From assembly GCA_964035575.1 (NCBI GenBank), contig OZ037881.1, positions 1,178,001 to 1,242,000 of the forward strand: a DNA stretch of 64,000 bases, in the 5' to 3' direction. Under the pieces are notes generated by a model, which made no database searches, was not told the origin of the DNA, and worked only from the letters and a program-made list of their open reading frames with translations. Source of the stretch: Rhynchopus sp. YZ270_cl-10 (lineage: Eukaryota > Euglenozoa > Diplonemea > Diplonemida > Diplonemidae). The position numbers and the translations under genes are program-made. This document shows positions 49,890 through 60,588 of the stretch, piece by piece (positions within the stretch are counted from its first letter, which is position 1; the number at the start of each line of letters is the position of its first letter).

Positions 49890-52800
49890 ATGGAACCTCA
49901 GCCCCCTGAAGCGAACCCTCTCGTGCTCACTGAGGGGGCCTGCTTCAAGTCCGTAAAACGGCTTCCGCAGCCACGCCTGCAGGCCCGTGCCCTCCGCCCC
50001 ACAGTCGCCCTGTCAGCAGATGTGTCAAACGTCTTCCGAAGATGCAACCCACAGTTCTATTATGATTGGGAGACGAGACCGAAACGATACCTTACCGATC
50101 CGGAAGTGGGTATGCAAGGATTCGCATAAGATCTTCGAAAGAGAGAAAAGAGAAAAGGAAAAAATGCCCGGAATATCATATTCTTGGTAAGCCAATGAGT
50201 GTACGCATCTTATGCACAAACATTTTTTGTGTTCATCTTTACAATCTTCTTTATTATCAGCTTTGATGTGTTTGGAGACGCTTTTTCACAAAAAAAACCA
50301 ACATTTCTCAAAAAAATACAGCTGTTTCTAACCAGCAGCGTGACAACGAGGAAAAGGATTTGATTGTATGGATGGGGAAGCACATTGTGGATGAGAGCAC
50401 GGGGACGGAGTATTGGATCCGCAGTTTGCTTGGGTGCGGGACGTTTGGCCAGGTATGCCTCCCCCCTTCCCCCACCCCACCCACGCTAGGGCCATATTCT
50501 GCGCAAGAATTACCCTCACTAGGCATCACCCCCAACCCCACACCACCACCTCCACCTCCACCATCACACCTCAGGTCCTTCGTGCGATCAACATGACTAC
50601 CAAGGAGTCATGTGCGATCAAGATCATCAAGAACGACCCAAGCTACTACAACCAAAGCAAAACAGAGGTCATGATGTTACAACGTCTGAGCTCGCAGTTT
50701 AAGGGGGAAGAGGATGGGGTGCATGTTGTGAAGCTGCATAGTAAGTTTGACCATGCGAATCATTTGTGTCTCGTGTTCGAGCAGCTGCGAGAGAACCTGT
50801 TTGAGGTGCTCGAGAGCAACGGCTACAAAGGGCTCTCCCTGAACACGGTTCGTCCGATCATCATTCAGGTTCTAACCACCCTGAAGGCATGCGCGAAGGC
50901 AGGCATCGTGCATTGCGATCTCAAGCCTGAGAACATCCTCATGGTCAAACCCCCACACCACATCAAGCTCATCGACTTCGGCTCTGCCTGCGAAGAGCAC
51001 AACACCGTGTACTCCTACATCCAAAGCCGGTACTACCGAGCTCCTGAGGTGCTTCTTGGTGTTGAGTACACATGCATGATTGATATGTGGTCTTTGGTAT
51101 GATCAGTTTCTTTTTTTGGCAATTTCATCTAGGGTAAAATGGAAAAATGACTGAGCGAGAAAAGTGATTTCTGATTTTTACTGCCCTCAACGATTGTACG
51201 AAGAATCTTCAGAATAGAATAAAAAAAAACACAAAACAGGGCTGTGTCGCAGCAGAAATCTTCCTGGGACTCCCCTTGCTCCCCGGCTGCAATGACTACA
51301 ACCAGATGTACCGAATCGTATGAACACCCCCATCACACATCTCCCCCCCACCACCACCACCACCACACACAGGTTGAAATGATCGGCTTCCCCCCTAAGA
51401 ACCTCCTCGACGAAGGCACCAAGACACAGGACTACTTCAAACGCCAGGTCCACGGTGCACACGGCCTTCTCCAAGAAGATGACGACGAGGAGCCATCGCC
51501 TCCACAACCACCACCACAGGCCGGGAAGAGAGTCCCCCCGCCTCCACCCAAGATCCTTCCCTCCCATGGGTACAAGCTCAAGAGCGAAGCGCAGTACTAC
51601 CGAGAGAGCACCGAAGAGCAGAAGCCGTTTAAACGCTATTTTTATTATCACAAACTCGCGGATATTGTGTCGCTGTACAGCTGGCCGAAGGAGATCCGAC
51701 AGTGCGAGGACCCTGCTGAGAAGGAACGGCTTCAGGCAGAGGAGAAGAAACGGCGTCTCGTTTTCATTGACTTCCTTCATGGCTTGCTTCACACAGATCC
51801 TCGAGAGCGCTGGACTGCCGAGGTCGCTTTGAAGCACCCCTTTGTCACAGGAGAGGCATACCAAAGCGCGGGCACCTTCCACACTGAGGTGGCACTCCCT
51901 GAGATTGAGGCGAAGAGGAATGCTAGCATGAAGACGCGCTCTCAACCCATCTACCCTGGGACCACCCCTTCGAACAACAGCCTTCCGGTACCAAACTGGG
52001 GCTCCATGCCGATTGATATGCAACGTGGCATGGTGTCGCCTGGGTACACAAACGGGATGGGCCTCTCGCATACCCCGGCATCCTCGTTTGCGCAGTCTCC
52101 TGTACCGGGGATGATGTTTGCTGGTGGGAGTGGCGATTCTTTCCATACCTCACCGCTTCCGACGATGATGGGTGGGATGGGGATGGGGCAGTCCTCGTTG
52201 GGGACGTCGTTTCCGGGTGCGTCGCTGGGAAGCAGCATGCAGATGGGGACCCCTACACAGTCTATGGGTGCTGCGCCGATTCCGATTCCGCACAACTCAG
52301 GTGGAGGGTCCGAGGCGAACTACGGGTCGCTGCCGAACTCATCCTTCCAGACGTCGTCCTGGATGGACTCCTCCGGGGTCGCGCCGTCTGCGTTCAACAA
52401 CCATTCGTCGCCGCATCAGCACATTCTCGGCACCTCGCCGTCGCAGCCTATACCTGCAGGGGGTGGGGGTGGGGGTGGTGGTGGTGGGCAGAGGCATACC
52501 CATAGAAAGGGTGTGCATACGAACCGCGCAAAGCGGGTCGACTCAACGCATGGGAACAACGGGAACTACCCTCCGGGGACGTCACCAAGGTATGGGAGGT
52601 GGGTGTAGTTCCCTGTAGCCTTCGGGGGTGACTTTTTTGTGTACAGAACTTCTGGTTGTTGAAGAACCACAAATGAAAATCCATATTTGCTTTTCAAACA
52701 CACAACAATAAACAGTGTCGGAAGTGCGCCGCCTGCGTACCATTCGCAGCCAATGACGTTTAGTCGCACTGCGTCGCACCAGCACGGGAGCACCCCGACA

Positions 52801-52980
52801 CACCACCAGGGAATGATGCATGCAACGTACGCGATGCAGCAGGGACAGCAGCAAGGGCAGCCAATGCCGATGAACCAAGCCGTGCCGCATCCACAAGGCA
52901 TACCGATTGGCCAGCAGCAGCAAAACAGGCCCTACGGCGGCAACGAATGGACTGAATCATCCTGGGAAGATGGCAACTGA
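49890..52980 (+). CDS. YAK1: YAK1/DYRK-family protein kinase
   Basis: Six exons: 49890-50109, 50322-50452, 50575-51096, 51240-51317, 51373-52589 and 52716-52980 (TGA); 810 residues. Kinase landmarks: LGCGTFGQV (110-118), CAIK (K133), HCDLKPENIL (D232), DFG (D251), and the DYRK-type activation loop YSYIQSRYYRAPEVLLG with Y265 as the predicted autophosphorylated Tyr. GLPLLPGCNDYNQ, FPPKNLLDEG, RYFYYHKLADIVSLYSWP, VFIDFLHGLLHTDPRERW and HPFVTGEA identify the YAK1 branch. A Pro- and Asp-rich insert (EDDDEEPSPPQPPPQ) interrupts the C-lobe near 355-395. The C-terminal 300 residues are Gly/Ser/Gln-rich and disordered, as in other YAK1 proteins, which link nutrient signals to growth arrest. Confidence 0.92.
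50486..50528 (+). repeat. Segment shared with the DRC12-like 5' flank
   Basis: TCTGCGCAAGAATTACCC within YAK1 intron 2, matching 24129-24160, with CTAGGGC-type sequence before it in both places. Confidence 0.6.
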
Positions 52981-55606
52981 GGGAGGTTCTTTGGGGTTAC
53001 GGGATAAGAAAAACGGGGAGGGTGTGTGGGAACGTGGAAATAGCACAAAGAAAACTAGGGGGAAAGGGGGGCAGGGGAGGGTGCGTCTGTGTGCAAACGG
53101 TGAGCTATTCCAGCATTCCCACCAAAAACAAAACATAAACAAAAAAAAAAAACGAAATGTATGTCGTCTCTGGCCCTTTTTTATAGCTCTTTTTTTGTTG
53201 TTACGCATGGACGTCCAAAGTACTAATTGAAGTACATAAAAGTATGACCCCCCCAAAAATAGAGTGAAGACTGTCCACACGGCAGCTACACTACACCAAA
53301 GATCATTTAAAAAAGATAAGGTAATACCAGAGCTCCCAAGCGTCACGTTCACGTGGAGTTCGCCTTAACGAAAAAGAATAAATGATTGGTTTCTGTCAAA
53401 TGCTTGAACGATCCTTTGGTTTATTTCCAAGTGATTTTGCGTATTTGGTAGGAGAAAAGGGGGGGATTTAAACACTAAAGAAGAAGAAGTAGAAAAGAAA
53501 AAAGGTACTTTCGACGTTCATGATTGAAAAATGCAAAAAGAAGGGGGGGAAAAAAGTGCAAGAAAAAAAAAAAACTCGAGTTTTGAAGGTGTATTTTGTG
53601 CCCACGAGGCCTGTTCATCTTCCAAGTTATCTTTTCAAAAAAAAAAAAAAATTAAAAAAATTAAAGACGTGTGTGCATGAGGCACGCTCGTCTTACAAAG
53701 TTTTTTTTTTTAAAATCTCTTACCCGCGTGGTCGTTAGGTTTAGGTTCTGCTTCGTCCCCCCCCCTTTTCACCTTTCACCTTACCCCCTCTCTCCCCCTC
53801 CCACTTTCTGCTCCGTTCCTACTGTTCTGGGATACGTATGTGTTCTTTTTTGTTTGTGATGTGTGTGCACGAGAGGCACATGCATCTGACATTATTTTTT
53901 GTTGTATGGGATCTGGGGGGGGATGGTGTGGGGAAGCGTTCAGCACATTCAACTGCCTCCCCGCTTCTATTCCCATTTTCCGTGACTTTCCCCCCTCCTT
54001 TTTTTTGAGAATCCAACAGAGTGTGTTCCGTTATGATCCCCATTGTGGTGTTGTGTTGTTAAAAGTAAGGAAGGGCGTTTCAGAGAATAGAATGGGATAG
54101 GAGGGTCTACGGTGCTTTACACCATATGCAACCCAAGAGAAAAAGGTACATTTTTCTTAGTTCAATTTTCCCCCAAATAGTACTCAAATGAAGCCGGTTT
54201 TCTCTGTTAATTCTCTGGTTTCTTTTCGAAGCGTGGGGGGAAGAGAGAGAGAGAGGTGATAAATAGGTGAGAAATAGGTGGGGAGGAGGAGGGCGAGAGT
54301 TTTGCACAATACAGATGCAGTCCACATGCGTTCCTTCCCTTTCCTCTCTCTCTGTCTTCGCTTTCTTCTTCGGTAACAGATGTGCCGTCCCCAGCCAAAC
54401 TCCCCACCTGACTAGTGTCTACAACTGAGGGCTTAATAGCTAATATTGCTAGTTTGTCGGTACGTGATTAATCAAGGATTAGTCATGTGTCATCGTCAAA
54501 AACAGGGGGGGGGGGGAGAAATACGAAGCCAACGCTGCTACAGAGCTCAGGTCATCTTTGCACGCTTTTCTCGTTTAAAAAAAAAAAATCCCCAAATCTG
54601 TTCCCCTGTCCCCGTGTTTTCATTGTTTTTTTTTTTTTTTTCGGAAATATTTATTCCGATACCCGTATTTTGTAAAAAAAACACACACCCGCATATCGAT
54701 AAAAGAGCAAAAGGTGGAAGAAAAATGAAAAACGATTTTTACCCAAAAAAGATTTTTTTGAGTGCTCTTTTTTTTTTTTTTTGCGTGTATGGTTTTTGAG
54801 ATTTGGGGATGGGGTGTGTACGAGAGACGTTAGTCATCTTTCACGGGATTTTATTTTTCCCTAACAACAACAAACACAAACAAAAAAAAAAAGCAAGGGT
54901 ACTTCTTTAGCACCCTCTGTACCTTCTTTTCATTAGAAAAAGAATGTATATGAAACAATTTTCCCTATTGTTTCTCTCTCTGTCTCACTCTCTTCACACA
55001 GTACCTTGTCTGAGAGAGGCTTTCTTACCACAAAAACAAAGTGTTTTCCTCTATAGTGAAAGACTGCGTGCATAGCAACTGACACTAAACCAACTGAACC
55101 CGCAGAGAACACCAAAAAAAAGACAACACCACAAAGTAATACCCTAGCTTCTAACAAAAACCCATCTTTATTTTTTTGGGGGAGGAAAAGGGGGGTGGAC
55201 GATATACGCGCTGAAAGTGGAAGTGAAAAACCTTACCAAAAAAAAAAAGCCCTTTATTTTTCAGTTTTGTTCCCCCCCCACTTCTGGAAAGGAACCCACT
55301 CCAGCTTCAATTCTTGAAATATTGGATGTGCGCTATTTTCTTCCTTTTCGGACAAAAAAAAAACTGCATCTTTTTGATTGAAAATACTATTCTAATTATT
55401 TCTTTCTTCGGTGCATGTGTTGACCCTCTCAAATACTTTCAATTCTGTGAACTGAAAGTATATGAATCTAATTCTTTCTTCTTCCGTATTTCCCAGCTTC
55501 TTCACCTCCATCCTACCACCCCCGCATCCCGAAACACAGATATCCGTACAAAAAACATCTCCGTTTTGAAAACGATTTTGTTCCAGAAAGGCAACAATGC
55601 GGCAGA
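52981..55606. other. Long intergenic spacer
   Basis: 2.6 kb of A-, T- and C-runs with decayed family 1-related pieces: GTGTGCATGAGGCACGC near 53669, GTGTGCACGAGAGGCAC near 53866 and GTGTACGAGAGACG near 54816. Frames here are mostly phenylalanine/lysine simple sequence. The last 100 nt lead to a TTGTTCCAG about 20 nt before the next start. No gene supported. Confidence 0.65.
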
Positions 55607-58585
55607 ATGCCTTCTCGCAAGCCTATTGTCCCTGCACCACCTGCATCACCCCAGAGTCCTTCTGCTGTGATGAGGTTGCCTTTTGCGCCGCAGGAGAAGA
55701 GTTTTCGTAATGTGGTGAGACACGGTATAATCGCAAAGTTTCGTGAACAGAGGCGGGAGGTGATTGAGGATGCTGTGGAGAAGACGGTGGATATCGACAG
55801 CTTCCGCACCCTCACCTGGCATACGGGGCACTGCCGCAGCGCTGCCGCAGTCAAAAAGATGAAACCGGCCTCCACCCGAGGCCGTCTCTCCGACACTGCC
55901 CGCTTCCGCTACCTCCATGAGCCCTCCTGCTATACCCACAGCCCCCTCCTCGAGGCTCCGCAGCTTGCAGTGTTCACAACCCTCTTCACCGCTAGCACCG
56001 AAGAGGGGATGCGAACAGACAACAACGAGATGTACCGTGTGTTCATGTGTGCGGCGTCAAACCATGCAAAGGAGATTTACCATGTGGTCGACGAAAATGA
56101 TTTCAAAACGTTTATTTATAGAGTAGGATGGTATGAGCTGCGGCCTGCAGTGGTTGATGTTTTGTTACAAAGGGCAAGAAAGGCGGCTGGTACAGCGGAT
56201 TTGAATTATCGTGCGTTTGTGGCAGCGTTTTTGTTACTCTCTTCCATGGCTGAGCCAGAGAGCCAAGAGAAACGTGGTGTTGGAATGTACAAAAATTTTC
56301 AGACGATTTTAAACGGAATTTTACTACCGTACACGCTCCGCAAAGTGGACGACCGGGTGACCTACGATGCGCGAGGTAACAAAGAGGTGCAGGATGTAAT
56401 TTCCGTTTATTGGCAACCTTTACAGAAAATGTTTGCAAAATTTTGCGGACGACGAACCGGCGAGCATTCTGCACGCTTAAAGACTATGTTACTAGAGTTG
56501 ATGCAGTTGGAGGGGTGGCTAGCGTTTGCGGAGGATGCGGGGCTTAATTCATCTTTAATTCGATCAGAGTTGGTTGCGATTGCAAAGTGCGCGCAGACGT
56601 CCGACAAAGAGCACATCATCAACTTCAGTGTTGTGCAGGACCGTGCCTTTCTTGGCCGCGTCTGTCTCGACCTTCATGAGTTCATCAACGCCCTCTTCCG
56701 TGCCTCCCAATGCGTCTACTCTCATGCACGGGGTTGGCGGCCGGTTCACAAATTCCACTCCCTTCTGCAGCACCTCTGCACACACCACACCCTTCTCTCA
56801 CTCCGCAACTTCGCACTCCCCGGGCCTTCTATTATACGCGCTATCTCTCCTGGCATCTCTTCTGTTGATGGCGGCAGTGCTTTTCATATTACAGCAACAA
56901 ATCTTTGCCATGAACGCGGAGTTTATGTAAGATTCGGTGGAATCGATGCGATTCACCTTGATGTAAAGGATGGATCGGTGGATGGAACTATACCTGCGTT
57001 TCCTAAGACACTGCGATGGAAATCTGTTGATATGCAGCGTGCGGCAGCTATGGAGGCATGGGAGCGGGAGGTGTTGCACAGAAGGGCGGCAGGGGAGGTG
57101 AACAACTTTGCGTCGCCGCCTCTGGGGAGCCCTGAGTACTATGGTGTCCGCATCGAGGTTGAGGTCGAGATGCTGCACAACGGGGCGGCAGAGCTGACCC
57201 CCACCGCACACTACAGCGTGGAGGTCTCTCTGAGCAACGACGGCCACACCTTTGCCTCGTGCCACACCCCGGTGGAGGTTGTCTACACAGAGACCCTCAC
57301 AAAGGTGCTCATCCCAACAGACGTCGTGGCCCGCCTTTTCGACCTCTTCCGTGGATACTGCCAACACAACGATGTGTACAACAACACGCTCCTCACAAAA
57401 GATAAATGGGCACGGCTTCGGCGAGATTGTTGCATCGTAGAACCAGAGCACGCCATATACGACCATGAACGCATCAGGCCCCGTCGCATCCCACCTTCCT
57501 ACGTCCGCACCCCAAATCCGGACCCAGAACACAAAATCCGTACAATGCTCGCAACCTGGGAGCAGCACCCTGCATGCGGAAGACTTCTGCGTTTGGAACG
57601 ACGGATGAGCCTTGCTGCGCAGGGGTTGGCGCCTTGTGTTCCGGTTGGGCAGAGGCTTGCGGATTTGCAGCAACTCTGCACCTCCGAGCCAATGCATGCA
57701 GACGCAGACCCAGAAGGTGTGGATGCTTCGACAGTATTCGACCGTCGCGCGCTTCTTCGCAACAACCATGGTATCGCAGCGAATACCGTCAAATTTCCTG
57801 AATTTGTACGAATTCTTGCAAAAATCTGTGTTGACGTGAAGGGCACAACAGACTGCCGTCCTTTCCTCGACCGCATCATACGCCTCTCCAAGACAACCCT
57901 CAGCCGTACACGCTCCAAACGTACCTACACCATCGCAGCCAACAAAGGCACCGCCGACGTCGTGCACAGCCTTGCAGAACGACCTATGCGGCGCTTTGAT
58001 GTGCTGGAAGGCTCTTTGGTGCTCGGTGTCCTGGGTGAAGGTGGGGGATGGGTGGACCGCGGTGGGAGGAAGCATCCACATAGCCTCATAAGCTGGGCCT
58101 CTGCGTGCAGTGCGAGGGCGTGTGTCCTGGCAAGGTTGGAGGGGATCTTTGCGATACCAGACCTGCCGTCGTTTGAGGGGTTACTGCAGAGACTGCTGCA
58201 GGCTGGGTTTCTGTTGGCGCCGTCGTCGGCGGTGGTGAAGGACGGCTGTGCACGTTGCTATGAGGTGACGGTCACAAAGCCTGTACACAGTTCAGAGGAA
58301 ACACCACCGCATGCGGCCACCTTCTGTGCGAACACAGCCTCCACCATAGCAGCGCACCTTTGGGACCACCCAGGCACCCTCTGCACGCTCTGGTGGCAAG
58401 CCGCAGAAGGTGAGGTAGCGCATCCAGAAGCCACAATGCTCGTATACGGCAAAGACCCCACACAGCACTTCCACCCCCTCTTCCAGGCCTTTGTCGCGAC
58501 CCGCACCCTGCGCGCCCTTCGTGAAGAGCTTGCTAGGCGGGGGTATTGTCTGTCCTTATTGAGCTTTGCGCGTGGCGCAGTCTGA
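55607..58585 (+). CDS. Large protein with IPT/TIG domain
   Basis: Single-exon CDS of 992 residues. Residues about 404-560 form an IPT/TIG immunoglobulin-like domain (SIIRAISPGISSVDGGSAFH ... TPVEVVYTE) with a long insert. The N-terminal third has helical pairs that resemble degenerate EF-hand modules (YHVVDENDFKTFIYR, ADLNYRAFVAAFLLLSS), but no complete calcium loop. The region after 560 is helical and unassigned. Similar IPT-plus-helical proteins are often found in flagellate genomes; I cannot name this one. The intron-free state is unusual in this window and is shared with the PAP, Tudor-like, ORC5-like and four-TM genes. Confidence 0.65.
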   Translation: MPSRKPIVPAPPASPQSPSAVMRLPFAPQEKSFRNVVRHGIIAKFREQRREVIEDAVEKTVDIDSFRTLTWHTGHCRSAAAVKKMKPASTRGRLSDTARFRYLHEPSCYTHSPLLEAPQLAVFTTLFTASTEEGMRTDNNEMYRVFMCAASNHAKEIYHVVDENDFKTFIYRVGWYELRPAVVDVLLQRARKAAGTADLNYRAFVAAFLLLSSMAEPESQEKRGVGMYKNFQTILNGILLPYTLRKVDDRVTYDARGNKEVQDVISVYWQPLQKMFAKFCGRRTGEHSARLKTMLLELMQLEGWLAFAEDAGLNSSLIRSELVAIAKCAQTSDKEHIINFSVVQDRAFLGRVCLDLHEFINALFRASQCVYSHARGWRPVHKFHSLLQHLCTHHTLLSLRNFALPGPSIIRAISPGISSVDGGSAFHITATNLCHERGVYVRFGGIDAIHLDVKDGSVDGTIPAFPKTLRWKSVDMQRAAAMEAWEREVLHRRAAGEVNNFASPPLGSPEYYGVRIEVEVEMLHNGAAELTPTAHYSVEVSLSNDGHTFASCHTPVEVVYTETLTKVLIPTDVVARLFDLFRGYCQHNDVYNNTLLTKDKWARLRRDCCIVEPEHAIYDHERIRPRRIPPSYVRTPNPDPEHKIRTMLATWEQHPACGRLLRLERRMSLAAQGLAPCVPVGQRLADLQQLCTSEPMHADADPEGVDASTVFDRRALLRNNHGIAANTVKFPEFVRILAKICVDVKGTTDCRPFLDRIIRLSKTTLSRTRSKRTYTIAANKGTADVVHSLAERPMRRFDVLEGSLVLGVLGEGGGWVDRGGRKHPHSLISWASACSARACVLARLEGIFAIPDLPSFEGLLQRLLQAGFLLAPSSAVVKDGCARCYEVTVTKPVHSSEETPPHAATFCANTASTIAAHLWDHPGTLCTLWWQAAEGEVAHPEATMLVYGKDPTQHFHPLFQAFVATRTLRALREELARRGYCLSLLSFARGAV

Positions 58586-58723
58586 ATACTTCTCATTTTT
58601 GGCCTTTACAGACCTGAAATTTTTGTCAAAATTATTGTATTTTTTTAGAAAACGAATAATGCAGATATTTTTGCGATATGGCAAACACCTTTTGATTTAA
58701 CCCTAACCCCACATCCTCAGAGA

Positions 58724-60034
58724 ATGCACCTATTGGCAAGATGGTGCAGACCTGCTGCTCGGCTGCAGGCACGTGGTGTCGCCAGCGAGGCGACGGTGCG
58801 GTTCTTTGATGCTGTGACGCATGAGGCGCAGATGCTGGAGAAGGTCTTCGAGGGGACTGCACCAGAAGAGGCGACTGGACGGATGGCGAAGATAGGGGTG
58901 TACTATGAGCTGGCGCTGCAGTACGCAAAGGAGCGTGAGAATGAGCGGGATTTGCTGGAGCTGTGTGACTTCCCTGAGCTGAAGGAAGAATCCGAGGCGG
59001 ACCTCGTGCGCACGCGTGAGACGATTGCAGACTTGGTCGAGAAGTTTGACAACCTGATCGAGCTTGTGGACGAGGCAGACGAGCTCGATGTCATCCTCGA
59101 GACGGAAGGCGGTGCAGGCGGCGCAGAAGGCAGTCTCTTCGCCTGCGAGCTCTTCGAGGTCTACCGTGCGTTCTCACGCGAAATGGGGTGGACCTTCAAA
59201 GTGCTCACAGACACAACCTCAGACGACTACATCGCCGCAGAAGGGACCAATCCGGTATGTCTGCAGTCAATGTGAGTCGAGTTGAGACGTATTAGTTTTT
59301 ATCTTTCGGTTACATTCTTAAAACAGGTGAACAGCGCGCGGGTGACGGGAACGGATGTGTACAAACACTTCAAATGGGAGCAAGGTGTGCACCGTGTGCA
59401 GCGTGTACCCGCAACAGAGTCTCAAGGGCGCATGCACACGTCGACAGCAGGGGTACGTGCCATTCCCTGCTTCGAGACGACGTCCATGGTCTTCAGCAAA
59501 GAGGACATCTCCATCACCGCGTGTCGTAGTTCTGGTGCAGGTGGGCAGAGTGTCAACTCGACGTCGACCCAAGCAGTCGTGCGCCACCTCCCCACAGGCA
59601 TAGTCACCAAGAGCGACTCTGAACGGTCCTTCCCACTCAACAAGGACATCGCCATTGAAAAGCTCATAGGAAAGCTCTGGCAGATGCACAACGACGAGGT
59701 ATGCATACACCACCCCCTTCATCAAGCAACCATGCGTTAACTCCTTTTTCTTCCACAGGAAACCGCAAGAAAGAAGGAACTACGAGGCGAGAGCTTCGGG
59801 ATGGACAGACATAGCAAGATTCGGACGTACAACTGGAGTCGGCTCACTGTGATGGACCACAGGCTTCCGCCTGACGTGGGCACGGTGACTGTGTCCGACT
59901 TTTTCGAGCATTCTGGGTGTTCGGAACTGAACGAACTGTTGAAGGAGATGGACAAGACGGCACGTCGGGACACATGGATCGAAGAGCAGACAGGGGCTCT
60001 CGCAGGCCTTCCGACACTTGTCTCTTCGTCGTAG
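58724..60034 (+). CDS. Organellar peptide chain release factor 1 (class I)
   Basis: Three exons, 58724-59254, 59327-59698 and 59759-60034 (TAG), encode 392 residues. The N-terminus (MHLLARWCRPAARLQARGVA) is an Arg-rich amphipathic presequence, so a mitochondrial location is likely. Domain 2 holds GVHRVQRVPATESQGRMHTS, including the PAT tripeptide of RF1 (UAA/UAG reading). Domain 3 has SGAGGQSVNSTSTQAV with the catalytic G249-G250-Q251. The C-terminus has KIRTYNWSRLTVMDHRLPPD as in bacterial RF1. It implies an organelle that still translates its own messages. Length equals typical MTRF1L. Confidence 0.93.
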
Positions 60035-60588
60035 CCATGCAATATAGTTGGGTACAACGTGGGTTGACCCTAGTTAGCAAGTTTGCAGCCTACTGCCATA
60101 GGCATATCGTGTAGAAGGGACAGTATTGTCATGTCCAGTGGACAAAAGGGTGCAGAGAGTGTGCCTTCTACTACGCTCTGAGTCAGGAATGTATTGCAGT
60201 GTTATGTGGGTCGAAGACCGCTGCTTTTTTTTAAAACAATACACAGAGGTGGCTTGTTGCCACAGTCTTTTTGGTGTTCAATTTTTTCCAGTTTCGGAAA
60301 AATTGTCCAGATTATTTGCAGGGATGGAAGGGAGGGAGGGGGGGTTTTTTTTTGCGCTTGTTCCCTCCCCCCCACCCCAGTTGTTGCTGGGTGGTGGAAA
60401 CCTGAACAAAGAGCAAAACCACATACACACTCCACACCCTCTGATTCTACACAAACTTGGCAAACCCCCCCAAGCCCAACATACCAACCTACCTCCCCAA
60501 AAACCAGGAGTGGGCACTGCCCTGTCAGTGAATCAGAGTAGCAAGACCCACATCCCCAGACGGGAGGTCAGCGCCTCTTCTCTTTACG
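60035..60588. other. Intergenic spacer
   Basis: No repeat family recognised except T- and G-runs near 60330-60380. Ends with GGGAGGTCAG and a CT-rich 5' UTR before the next ATG. Confidence 0.5.
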
